A stretch of 20,752 nucleotides of DNA, from positions 1 through 20,752 of the IMG/VR virus record IMGVR_UViG_3300049810_002503. One strand, given 5' to 3'. Each line of letters begins with the position of its first letter. The stretch's first letter is position 1. Made by a program: the position numbers and the translations under genes. This DNA comes from a virus. The notes beneath the pieces were generated by a model. It worked only from the letters and a program-made list of their open reading frames with translations. It had not been told where the DNA came from and searched no databases. Positions 1-7,038 of the stretch are shown in pieces.

Positions 1-2
1 CT

Positions 3-656
3 CGTTATATTGATATTGAGCTAAGACCAAATGGAACTGTTGTAGATGCAATTGCAATGGAAAATGCTGACGAATGGACAAATACTTTAGAAGACGATGA
101 TCATACACACATGTTAGTTGATGCCAATACAAAAGAAGGCGCACTGATTGCTGCAATTTTTAATCCTAATCCAGATTCAGATATGTCTGATTCCAGCGTG
201 TTTCCTCATATTTCAATTGCTTTACCAGATGGATTGGTATATAAAAGGATTCATCCACCGGCACCAGATCATACATATGATAAAGAAAAAATTCAGTATG
301 ACCTTGCAGAGAATAAATGGAAAAAGCCTTTCCCATACTTTCCACCTTTTCAAACGTGGGCAGGTATTGAAGGTCACGTAGCATCTGCTAGAGCGCTATA
401 TACTGAAACAGTAAATGACAGTGCCGTATGGAATGCACTTAATGCAGACACACAGCAAGCTTGGCATGATTGGGATTCTGATCTAGAGCATAAAGTAGCA
501 AAATATAAAGCTGCTGGATTAATGCCACATAATGTTGTAACAGCAAACTTCCCAGGACAAGAAGATCCAAAGCTAGCAAAAGAGCAAGGCAATACTGATG
601 ATGCAGATTCTTCAGTAGGTGGTGCTTCTGGTGTTAGCGGAGGCCGGAACGGCTAA
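3..656 (+). CDS. Unidentified phage protein, 5' end outside window
   Basis: The reading frame is open from the left edge (first full codon at position 3) through the first in-window ATG at 57, so the gene almost certainly begins upstream; about 217 residues are visible. I do not recognise the family. The visible part is mixed alpha/beta-looking, with a Pro/Phe/Trp-rich stretch around WKKPFPYFPPFQTW, a following Ala/Trp-rich helical segment, and a low-complexity Gly/Ser C-terminal tail (VGGASGVSGG). No signal peptide, membrane span or catalytic motif is evident. In T4 the genes before gp13 encode virion appendages (fibritin, short tail fibre), so a virion or tail-associated role is possible from position only. 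It is followed by a hairpin and a promoter-like box, so it ends a transcription unit. Confidence 0.7.
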   Translation, partial: RYIDIELRPNGTVVDAIAMENADEWTNTLEDDDHTHMLVDANTKEGALIAAIFNPNPDSDMSDSSVFPHISIALPDGLVYKRIHPPAPDHTYDKEKIQYDLAENKWKKPFPYFPPFQTWAGIEGHVASARALYTETVNDSAVWNALNADTQQAWHDWDSDLEHKVAKYKAAGLMPHNVVTANFPGQEDPKLAKEQGNTDDADSSVGGASGVSGGRNG

Positions 657-667
657 CAAAACTTTTA

Positions 668-707
668 TTTCTTACCGTTATACATAATCTTGTACAACGG
701 TAAGAAA
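668..707 (+). terminator. Long hairpin after the first gene
   Basis: A perfect 12-bp inverted repeat (TTTCTTACCGTT at 668-679, AACGGTAAGAAA at 696-707) is extended inward, past one A/C mismatch, by TACA/TGTA (681-684 and 691-694), leaving a 6-nt loop. It starts 12 nt after the preceding stop codon. The stem is not GC-rich and no strong T tract follows, so it may be a weak terminator, an RNA-processing or 3'-end stabilising structure, or a protein site rather than a classical intrinsic terminator. Confidence 0.5.
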
Positions 708-719
708 CTATTGTATAAT
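691..719 (+). promoter_or_regulatory. Sigma70-like promoter (also late-box-like)
   Basis: TGTACA at 691-696 (4 of 6 matches to TTGACA) is followed after 17 nt by a perfect TATAAT at 714-719. The -10 also reads TATAATA, one base short of the T4 late box TATAAATA, so early or late use cannot be told apart by eye. The -35 lies inside the right arm of the preceding hairpin. It is placed correctly to drive the 752-4094 operon. Confidence 0.45.
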
Positions 720-751
720 ATTACTTAATTATTTCACGTGAGGTGCAAAAA

Positions 752-1708
752 GTGAAAAAACGATCTAAAGCGTTCTTTATGAGCGGCGGAGCAGGACGTC
801 AACTCTGCGCAATCCCAGCATTCGAAATGTATGAAAAAGAAAATCCAGATGATGACTTTGTTATCGTTTGTGAAGGCGGCATGGACATGTTCCTTGGCCA
901 CCCAACTCTACACAAAAGATGTTTTGACGTATGGCATAAAAGCTTATTCCAAAGTTTGCTAAAAGATAGAGACGCAGTTACTCTAGAACCATATCGCATT
1001 TGGGAATACTATAACCAAAAAGCTAACATTACTCAGGCATTTGATATTGAAATGTCAAACAAAGGCGTGCGAGAAATGCCTAAGCCTAATTTTCGATTGC
1101 AGTCTACTGAAGCAATTGAAGGAGTACAAGTTGTAAAAGATGTAAGAGAAAAAACGGCAAAGCAAAGAGTTGTAGTGTTGCAACCATTTGGCCGGTCAGC
1201 TCAGCCTCAAGGTGACACTATTAATGATCCGGGTGGACGTTCAATGCACCCTGATGATGTAGTTAAAATTGTCAAAAGACTTCAAGAAAAATATGGCGTA
1301 ATCGTAATGTCAGAATATCCTACTGACTATCAGAAGCTAGGTTGTAATCAGCCAGTAGCTCAGCCTGAACAAGCTCCTCTAAGAATGTGGGCAGGTATTA
1401 TTAAGGCAGCAGATTGTTTCTTAGGCATTGACAGTGTAGGCCAACATATGGCTTATGCCTTAGATACACCGGCAGTAGTAGTTGTAGGTTCAACGTATCC
1501 AGAAAACATTAGTTATGCAGACACTAATAAATTTCAGGTTCTTGATTTAGGCCACGATAGACGCAGTTATGATCCTATTCGTATGACGTTTGAAGAAGAA
1601 ATAACAAGAAGCCACGACGGCATTATGATGATGGACGATCAAATGATTAGGCAAATTTGTAAAGAAGTTGACGAGCGTATCGCTGCGGCAGCTGGGAGAA
1701 AAAATTAA
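752..1708 (+). CDS. GT9 / heptosyltransferase-like glycosyltransferase
   Basis: A 318-residue protein whose C-terminal half carries the hallmark of GT-B family 9 glycosyltransferases (ADP-heptose:LPS heptosyltransferases): FLGIDSVGQHMAYALDTP (Asp227, His232) followed by VVVVGSTYPENI, matching the family pattern GxDTGxxHxAxAxxxPxVxxFGxT. The N-terminal half starts FFMSGGAGRQLCAIPAF, the usual Gly-rich acceptor-side loop. Two GTG starts occur, at 743 and 752; I chose 752 because TGAGGTG at 739-745 gives a ribosome site about 8 nt upstream, whereas it overlaps the 743 codon. It is first in an operon with a carbamoyltransferase (TAATG overlap) and an oxygenase. The donor is probably a nucleotide sugar; ADP-heptose is suggested by the neighbouring hld-type genes but not shown by the sequence itself. 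Confidence 0.75.
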   Translation: MKKRSKAFFMSGGAGRQLCAIPAFEMYEKENPDDDFVIVCEGGMDMFLGHPTLHKRCFDVWHKSLFQSLLKDRDAVTLEPYRIWEYYNQKANITQAFDIEMSNKGVREMPKPNFRLQSTEAIEGVQVVKDVREKTAKQRVVVLQPFGRSAQPQGDTINDPGGRSMHPDDVVKIVKRLQEKYGVIVMSEYPTDYQKLGCNQPVAQPEQAPLRMWAGIIKAADCFLGIDSVGQHMAYALDTPAVVVVGSTYPENISYADTNKFQVLDLGHDRRSYDPIRMTFEEEITRSHDGIMMMDDQMIRQICKEVDERIAAAAGRKN

Positions 1709-3522
1709 TGAGTACAAAAGATTTTTGGGTAGCAGGTATTTCTAGAGGTCATAACGCTGCAGTATGTCTTTTGAAAAATGGTGAACTTGTTTTTGCTATT
1801 GAAGAAGAAAGACTAAGTCGTAAAAAATATGATGGCGGACCGTATGCTGCATTAATGAAAGTAAAAGAGTACACTGATAAACTTGACTATTTGGTTATCA
1901 CTCACACGCAACCACTTTACCTTGCGGCAAAAGTAGACTTTAGTGGAGATGATGTTTATACGGGCTTAGCTCGTAAAATGAACTTAATTGATAGGCGAGA
2001 CGAATGGGGTGGTGAACATCCTCAAGTTATTGAGATTTCAGATCAACATCATAAAATGCATGCAGCGTGTGGATTTTATAGATCTGGTTTTGATAGTGCA
2101 GCAATTGTTATTGCTGATGGTGCTGGTTCACAACTTTATTATAAAGATCAAATGTCAGGTGACCAAACGATTTGGGAATATGAAACCATTATGGAGGCTA
2201 CATATCCTGCAGCGTTTAGAACTCGCTATAAGCATATGGGATGTAGAGAAGTAATCTTTCCGCAATATGATGATAAGCATTCCGGTGACACTATAGGTGA
2301 ACCTGGGAATGAAATTGAAATGATGATTGATGATCGTGGAGGTATTACTAAAACATATGAAGCTGTAACACAGTATCTTGGTTGGCAACCAATTGAAGCT
2401 GGTAAAACTATGGGGTTATTTCCTTACGGTGGACCTCGTGACGATTTGCCAGATTTCTTTGATAAGCATGCCGCAGCTCCGGGTAGCTTCAATAGAAACG
2501 TGTTTACGCCTAACACACCAAATGGTGCTTTTGTAAACTCAATGTTCTATCACCGCTTTAATCCGGATCAAGACGATGCTGAAGCTGCAAATTACGAAGT
2601 AAGTAAAATGCAAATTGCTCGTGATGTAGCTTATAAAGTACAAGTCGAAACGCAAGAAGAAATGCTTAAGCTTATTCGTAAAGCAGTAGAAAAAACTGGT
2701 AATCGTAATATTGTCGTGACTGGTGGTTATGCCCTGAATTGTGTATGTAACTATTGGTTGCTAGATCAATTAAAAGATGAAGAAATTAATCTTTACGTTG
2801 AGCCTGTTTCTAATGATGCTGGAACAGCAATTGGTGCTGCTTTATATCATCACTATATGGTGAAAAACGATGAAGAAAAACGTCCATACGGCAAAACTCT
2901 TTATCTTGGTCCAGATCATGTAGTAGAAAATGAGCAAGTAAAAGCATTGCTACCAGAAGGTGCTACAATTTATGACGCCAAAGATAAAGATATTGTAAAG
3001 CTTCTAAGAGATAAAAACATTGTTACGATCTTTCAAGGTAGATGTGAAAATGGACCTAGAGCTCTTGGCAATAGATCTATTCTGTTTGATCCTACGTTTG
3101 AAGACGGTAAAGACTTTGTTAATCTTGTCAAGAATCGTGAATATTTTAGACCATTTGCTGGAACTGTTCTTGCCGAAGATGCTGACGAATGGTTTGAAAT
3201 GAGAGGAATGAAAGACTCTCCGTTTATGATGTACGCAGTAAATTGTAAGCCGGGTGTAAAAGAAAAAATTCCAAGCATTACTCACGTAGATGATACATGT
3301 CGTATTCAAACTGTGACTAAAGAAGAAAACGAAAACTATTACAATCTTATCAAAGAGTTTAAGAAAGAAACAGGAATTCCTGTTCTATTCAATACAAGCT
3401 TTAATCTAGGTGGTGAGCCTTTAGTAGAAAGTATCGAAGATGCTATTAATACTTTAGAAAACTCGGATATTGAGTATTTGTATTTGCCAACAATTGGTAA
3501 AGTTGTAAAGGTACCAAACTAA
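1708..3522 (+). CDS. O-carbamoyltransferase, NodU/CmcH family, full length
   Basis: A 604-residue protein with the full two-domain architecture of NodU/CmcH/TobZ carbamoyltransferases, which make carbamoyl-AMP from carbamoyl phosphate and ATP and pass the carbamoyl group to a sugar hydroxyl. The N-terminal Kae1-like domain shows GISRGHNAAVCLL (10-22), the EEERLSRKK signature (32-40), the metal motif HHKMHA (114-119) with IADGAG (Asp137), and VVTGGYALNCVCN further on. The C-terminal YrdC-like domain shows ENGPRALGNRSIL (about 447-459) followed by FRPFAGTVL. Its start overlaps the glycosyltransferase stop (TAATG), and its own stop overlaps the oxygenase start the same way, implying translational coupling. 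It probably carbamoylates a sugar used or transferred by its neighbours. Compare the shorter relative at 7658-8551. Confidence 0.9.
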   Translation: MSTKDFWVAGISRGHNAAVCLLKNGELVFAIEEERLSRKKYDGGPYAALMKVKEYTDKLDYLVITHTQPLYLAAKVDFSGDDVYTGLARKMNLIDRRDEWGGEHPQVIEISDQHHKMHAACGFYRSGFDSAAIVIADGAGSQLYYKDQMSGDQTIWEYETIMEATYPAAFRTRYKHMGCREVIFPQYDDKHSGDTIGEPGNEIEMMIDDRGGITKTYEAVTQYLGWQPIEAGKTMGLFPYGGPRDDLPDFFDKHAAAPGSFNRNVFTPNTPNGAFVNSMFYHRFNPDQDDAEAANYEVSKMQIARDVAYKVQVETQEEMLKLIRKAVEKTGNRNIVVTGGYALNCVCNYWLLDQLKDEEINLYVEPVSNDAGTAIGAALYHHYMVKNDEEKRPYGKTLYLGPDHVVENEQVKALLPEGATIYDAKDKDIVKLLRDKNIVTIFQGRCENGPRALGNRSILFDPTFEDGKDFVNLVKNREYFRPFAGTVLAEDADEWFEMRGMKDSPFMMYAVNCKPGVKEKIPSITHVDDTCRIQTVTKEENENYYNLIKEFKKETGIPVLFNTSFNLGGEPLVESIEDAINTLENSDIEYLYLPTIGKVVKVPN

Positions 3523-4094
3523 TGATGTGGTTACGTAATCCAGACCAAGAACAATCGCCATACCAATCAGTGATTGACAATGCTCTTAGTGATGAAACTT
3601 TAATGAAACTTAGAGCACACATTACAAGGTATGGATTACAAGCTGCTGAAACAGTTTCACATAAAGGGCAAGATGAAACGATTCGTAAAACTAATATTTG
3701 CTGGATTAGTGACTTAGAAGAATTGTTTAATGAAGTGTCAAATCATGTAGAGTCTGTAAACAATGGAAAATATAACTATGCACTAAATTATTTAGAAGCC
3801 GTTCAATATAGTGAGTATCCAGAAGGACATCATTATGATTGGCATTTAGATAGTTCCTTCAAAGGTAATATGGGAGATGCGAGGAAGCTTTCTTATTCTA
3901 TATTAGTGAATAGTGAAAAAGAGTTTGAAGGTGGAGATCTACAACTTATGGCTGGACCTGAGGAAATCACTATTCCTCTAACACAAAATCAAATTGTATT
4001 CTTTCCTTCATACATCCTACATAGAGTTACACCTGTGACCAAAGGAATCAGGAAAGCTGTAGTAGGCTGGGTCCGAGGACCTGATTTAGTATAA
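3522..4094 (+). CDS. 2-oxoglutarate/Fe(II) oxygenase, PKHD-hydroxylase-like
   Basis: A 190-residue protein with the complete Fe(II)/2-oxoglutarate facial triad: HYDWHLD gives H108 and D110, ILHRVTPV gives the distal H167, and GIRKAVVGWV supplies R177 for binding the 2-oxoglutarate carboxylate. This arrangement and length fit the prolyl-4-hydroxylase/PKHD branch common in T4-like marine phages. The start ATG at 3522 overlaps the carbamoyltransferase stop (TAATG); a second ATG follows immediately at 3525. It is last in the operon and is followed within 25 nt by a strong terminator. The substrate is unknown; from context it could oxidise a glycan or a virion protein. Confidence 0.85.
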   Translation: MMWLRNPDQEQSPYQSVIDNALSDETLMKLRAHITRYGLQAAETVSHKGQDETIRKTNICWISDLEELFNEVSNHVESVNNGKYNYALNYLEAVQYSEYPEGHHYDWHLDSSFKGNMGDARKLSYSILVNSEKEFEGGDLQLMAGPEEITIPLTQNQIVFFPSYILHRVTPVTKGIRKAVVGWVRGPDLV

Positions 4095-4117
4095 TGAGTT
4101 GCACCTCATAATACAGA

Positions 4118-4141
4118 GGGAGGCTTCGGCCTCCCTTTTTT
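4118..4141 (+). terminator. Intrinsic terminator with TTCG tetraloop
   Basis: A perfect 7-bp GC stem GGGAGGC/GCCTCCC (4118-4124 and 4129-4135) is closed by the extra-stable TTCG loop and followed by six T residues. It ends the 752-4094 operon. On the opposite strand the bases after the hairpin are not T-rich, so it should act mainly on plus-strand transcripts; the minus-strand phosphatase gene stops exactly at its edge. Confidence 0.93.
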
Positions 4142-4779
4142 CATGGTAATGTATGTGCAAATTCCATGAGTGTATCATATATTTTAGTTGCTTTTCGATA
4201 CTTTTCATTTGAAAAGCTATTCCATCTTTTTTCGTCAAACATTCCTGTTTTTACGATAATAGGTTTAAGCTTAGATTTAAGAGCAAACTTTGCATCTATT
4301 ACTTGATCACCAATATAAAATCCCCCTTTTATAGGAACTCTAAACTCGTCACGTAATCTATCAAACATACCTTTATTAGGTTTTGCATATAAATCATACT
4401 TTTCATTTGATGTATTATATAACATACAATCAATACTAGGACAGTTAGCATCTCCTAGTAAGTCAATAACATAACCATTGATGTCTTCTACTTGCTCGTT
4501 GGTGAGCTCGCCAGATGCAATGGCAGGTTGATCACAAACCATTGCAATTTTGTACCCTTTTCTTCGAATAATTCCGATAGCGGCAAAGGCACCTTCAATT
4601 GGAGTAGCTTCTTCTCTTGATCGAATAGGAATTCCATTCGATTCGAAGAGCACCCCGTCGCGGTCAAAAGCAACAAGAGGCTTATGATACTTATCCATTT
4701 TTTGTTCATGCGTTAACTCGAAATCTTCATTAATTGGGTGTTGTGTCGGGGATTCTTCACCCCACATATTAAAGCTCAT
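4141..4779 (-). CDS. gmhB: GmhB-like HAD phosphatase (heptose bisphosphatase)
   Basis: A 212-residue HAD-superfamily protein resembling D-glycero-D-manno-heptose-1,7-bisphosphate 7-phosphatase. Motif I is VAFDRDGVLFE (D39, D41); the motif II region is AMVCDQPAIASGELT; motif III is AKPNKGMFD (K133); motif IV is YIGDQVIDAKFA (D158, D162). Two departures stand out: Cys82 replaces the usual Thr/Ser of motif II (TNQ in GmhB), and the Cys/His zinc loop of canonical GmhB is absent. An ORF extends upstream to an ATG at 4827, but I chose 4779 because GGAG (minus, 4790-4787) lies 7 nt before it; this overlaps the hldD stop by 11 nt. It is last in the hldE1-hldD-gmhB operon. A phosphatase for another sugar phosphate or a polynucleotide cannot be excluded. 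Confidence 0.75.
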   Translation of the reverse strand: MSFNMWGEESPTQHPINEDFELTHEQKMDKYHKPLVAFDRDGVLFESNGIPIRSREEATPIEGAFAAIGIIRRKGYKIAMVCDQPAIASGELTNEQVEDINGYVIDLLGDANCPSIDCMLYNTSNEKYDLYAKPNKGMFDRLRDEFRVPIKGGFYIGDQVIDAKFALKSKLKPIIVKTGMFDEKRWNSFSNEKYRKATKIYDTLMEFAHTLP

Positions 4780-5599
4780 CAATATACTCCAAAGCGCTTT
4801 TCCAATTAAACCCAGGAAGTGTTTCATTAAATTTAGTCATATCAGCCTGTGTAAATGTCTGATATTGATTTCTTAATTCTTCTGGCATAGGAATTTCTAC
4901 AACATCAACTTCTTCTTTTTCTGCAATCTTAATTGCAATCTCCATAAATGATGTTGCTTTACCAGTGCCAATATTATATATTCCGTCAGGCTTACCTATC
5001 ATTTGTTCATGCATACGACAAATATCATCGACCCAAACAAAGTCTCGCTTAAAGTTTTCTGAACCTTCAAATACTTCTATTCTACCTTTTTGTTTAGCCA
5101 TACGCTGAAATAGTGTTACAGGAGATGGTTGTTTTTTGTGTTCTTCACCTTGTCCAAATACATTAAAGTATCTAAAACCTTTTACATTGTCAGGACATCT
5201 TCTAATAACTTCATGATCAATTAAATATTTTGACCAAGCATATGCGTTTTCTGGGTATTTCGTTAAACTGTTTTCTTTATAATCCAGTGGATCTGTCTTA
5301 TTACCATACACTGCTGCAGATGAAGCATAATGCAATTCAATTCCATGTTGATTACATTCGCTAATTAAGTCACATGTAAAATTATAATTGTGCTCCATTA
5401 GTACGTCTACATTTCTATACGTTGTAGAAGATATAGCACCTAAATGGAAAACTACATCGAAATCTGAAATAGCCGGAGGTGGAACTTCAAAGTCATATTC
5501 ATAACCAGTAACATTTTTTCCTTGTTCGCCAAAGTATTGAAATAACCTTTTACCAATAAAGCCATTTGTTCCTGTGATTAAAATTTTATTTTGCTGCAT
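4769..5599 (-). CDS. hldD: ADP-L-glycero-D-manno-heptose 6-epimerase
   Basis: A 276-residue extended SDR protein converting ADP-D-glycero- to ADP-L-glycero-beta-D-manno-heptose. The NAD(P)-binding loop GTNGFIG spans 10-16, HLGAISSTT 52-60, ASSAAVYG 92-99, and the catalytic YxxxK is Y120-K124. HldD-specific blocks are easy to see: RYFNVFG (143-149), VFEGSENFKRDFVWVDD (177-192), YNIGTGKATSF, and YQTFTQADMT near the C terminus. It is somewhat shorter than the roughly 310-residue E. coli enzyme. The start at 5599 has a GAGGAGA ribosome site and overlaps the kinase stop by 14 nt; its 3' end overlaps the phosphatase start. The epimerised ADP-heptose is the normal donor for LPS heptosyltransferases, which fits the glycosyltransferase at 752. 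Confidence 0.92.
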   Translation of the reverse strand: MQQNKILITGTNGFIGKRLFQYFGEQGKNVTGYEYDFEVPPPAISDFDVVFHLGAISSTTYRNVDVLMEHNYNFTCDLISECNQHGIELHYASSAAVYGNKTDPLDYKENSLTKYPENAYAWSKYLIDHEVIRRCPDNVKGFRYFNVFGQGEEHKKQPSPVTLFQRMAKQKGRIEVFEGSENFKRDFVWVDDICRMHEQMIGKPDGIYNIGTGKATSFMEIAIKIAEKEEVDVVEIPMPEELRNQYQTFTQADMTKFNETLPGFNWKSALEYIDEL

Positions 5600-6464
5600 T
5601 TCTAGTCTCCTCTATATGATGTACTAGGTTGTTGTAATTAAGCATGTAGGTTCCTGACGTTTCTACAGCTTCACCTGCCATTAGGTTTGCTACAATCACA
5701 CCTTGATAAACAGGCATATTCATAAAACAACAAATAGCTAGAGCCGCAGTGAATGTATCACCTGCTCCTGTTACGTCTGATACAGATCTTGCTGTAGCAG
5801 GGTAATGTTCAATTTGATCACCTATTAATATCACGCCTTCTGCACCAAGCGTAACAATAAAGTTTTCAATATTTAGTTCTTCTCTTACTCGTCTAGCTTC
5901 AACTAACATTTGTTTAGGAGTAAGATTTGATTTACCAATATATTCTTCAAATTCTTTTTGATTTGGCTTTAGAATATAAGCATTTTCATAATAAGATAAA
6001 TGCACTTTAGGATCAACGATACATCTTTTGCTTTTTGATATAATGTTTTGTGGATCTTTTACTGTGCCTTTGTTATAATCAGAAAGAACAACAACTTCAT
6101 ATGGATTGGCGATACTAAAGTCATTTTCAATAACAGTGTCTTCTATATATTGCTCATGATCAATACGAGAAATAACAACGTTGTTTGCAACAACTCTTAT
6201 TTTGTGTGGCATTATATTTGTTTTATATAATTTGCCTTGTGGCTTAATTTTCTGTAATATATAACTATGAACAGAATCACTATAACCATATAACATCACG
6301 TCTTCAGTTGCAGATTTGATGTTCATATATACATTACCGGCTCCACCTAAAGAAAAACGTTTCTTTTTTAATTCTACTACTGGAATAGGAGCTTCTGGTG
6401 ATAGCCTTGTTGATGAGCCATACCAGTACTCGTCGATAATAATGTCACCTATAACATGAATCAT
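5586..6464 (-). CDS. hldE1: D-beta-D-heptose 7-phosphate kinase (HldE kinase domain)
   Basis: A 292-residue PfkB/ribokinase-family protein matching the N-terminal half of HldE (RfaE1). It begins VIGDIIIDEYWYG (4-16) and LSPEAPIPVVEL (21-32), has the substrate loop SLGGAGNVYMN (38-48), SDYNKGT (128-134), KPNQKEFE, and the catalytic VTGAGDTFTAA (231-241, Asp236). It phosphorylates D-glycero-beta-D-manno-heptose 7-phosphate at C1. The adenylyltransferase half of HldE is absent here and is encoded separately at 8891-9292. The ORF is open to 6524, but family alignment puts the start at 6464, where the minus-strand ribosome site is poor. The start lies only 10 bp from the divergent heme oxygenase start, so any promoter must sit inside that gene. 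Confidence 0.9.
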   Translation of the reverse strand: MIHVIGDIIIDEYWYGSSTRLSPEAPIPVVELKKKRFSLGGAGNVYMNIKSATEDVMLYGYSDSVHSYILQKIKPQGKLYKTNIMPHKIRVVANNVVISRIDHEQYIEDTVIENDFSIANPYEVVVLSDYNKGTVKDPQNIISKSKRCIVDPKVHLSYYENAYILKPNQKEFEEYIGKSNLTPKQMLVEARRVREELNIENFIVTLGAEGVILIGDQIEHYPATARSVSDVTGAGDTFTAALAICCFMNMPVYQGVIVANLMAGEAVETSGTYMLNYNNLVHHIEETRNAAK

Positions 6465-6474
6465 TGGAGAAAAT

Positions 6475-7038
6475 ATGTCCCTTCGCGAACTATTGCAAGA
6501 CATCCACACTGAAGCCGAAAGCAAACCTTGGGCTAAGCTTCTGATGTCTGGTGAAATAACGGCTGAACAATACGGCCTTTATCTTAATCAACAACATATT
6601 ATGTATACTGCTCTTGAAGATAGAGCAGCTGAAGTTGGTGTACTCGATGACTTTCCTGAATTGCGTAGAGCCGAGATAATTGGCTTTGATAAAATGGGGT
6701 ATTCTTATCCTGCTAAAGCTATGGCTACTACTAGGAAATATATCGGTTATTGTAAAACTATGAAATATCAACAAGTCTTTGCTCACATGTATGTTAGACA
6801 TTTTGGCGACATGTTTGGTGGTCAAATGATTAAAAGTAAAATTCCTGACCCGAATTTTAGTGAGGGTGAAAATAACGAATGGCCTAAAGGAACTATGTAC
6901 GACTTTGACGATGCTCCAAAGACTATTAAACGCTTTAGAGAATATTTGAAGGATGAGTACGAACCCGAAGCTAGAAAATGTTTTCAAATGGCAATTGACC
7001 TTTTTACTGAATTGGAAGAATACTTTGATATTCGATAA
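6475..7038 (+). CDS. hemO: Heme oxygenase (biliverdin-forming)
   Basis: A 187-residue all-helical heme oxygenase that would open heme to biliverdin IX-alpha with release of CO and iron, using host reductant. The proximal heme ligand is probably H11 in LLQDIHTEAE; the distal-helix signature HMYVRHFGDMFGGQ (104-117) matches the family's YLGDLSGGQ-type motif with conserved glycines G111, G115 and G116. It is shorter than typical cyanobacterial HO1 (about 230-240 residues), the C terminus being trimmed. The ATG at 6475 has GGAGA at 6466-6470. The bilin reductase follows and overlaps it by 14 nt. A weak TTGATG-N19-GATAAT at 6410-6440, inside the divergent kinase gene, is the only promoter candidate I noticed. 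Heme degradation for iron is the alternative role, but the bilin-reductase neighbour argues for pigment synthesis. Confidence 0.93.
   Translation: MSLRELLQDIHTEAESKPWAKLLMSGEITAEQYGLYLNQQHIMYTALEDRAAEVGVLDDFPELRRAEIIGFDKMGYSYPAKAMATTRKYIGYCKTMKYQQVFAHMYVRHFGDMFGGQMIKSKIPDPNFSEGENNEWPKGTMYDFDDAPKTIKRFREYLKDEYEPEARKCFQMAIDLFTELEEYFDIR

Noticed and set aside
6953-7024. ATG at 6953 as start of the bilin reductase
   Set aside because: The added 24 residues are encoded within the hemO C terminus in another frame and do not resemble the family; TTG 7025 has a better ribosome site.
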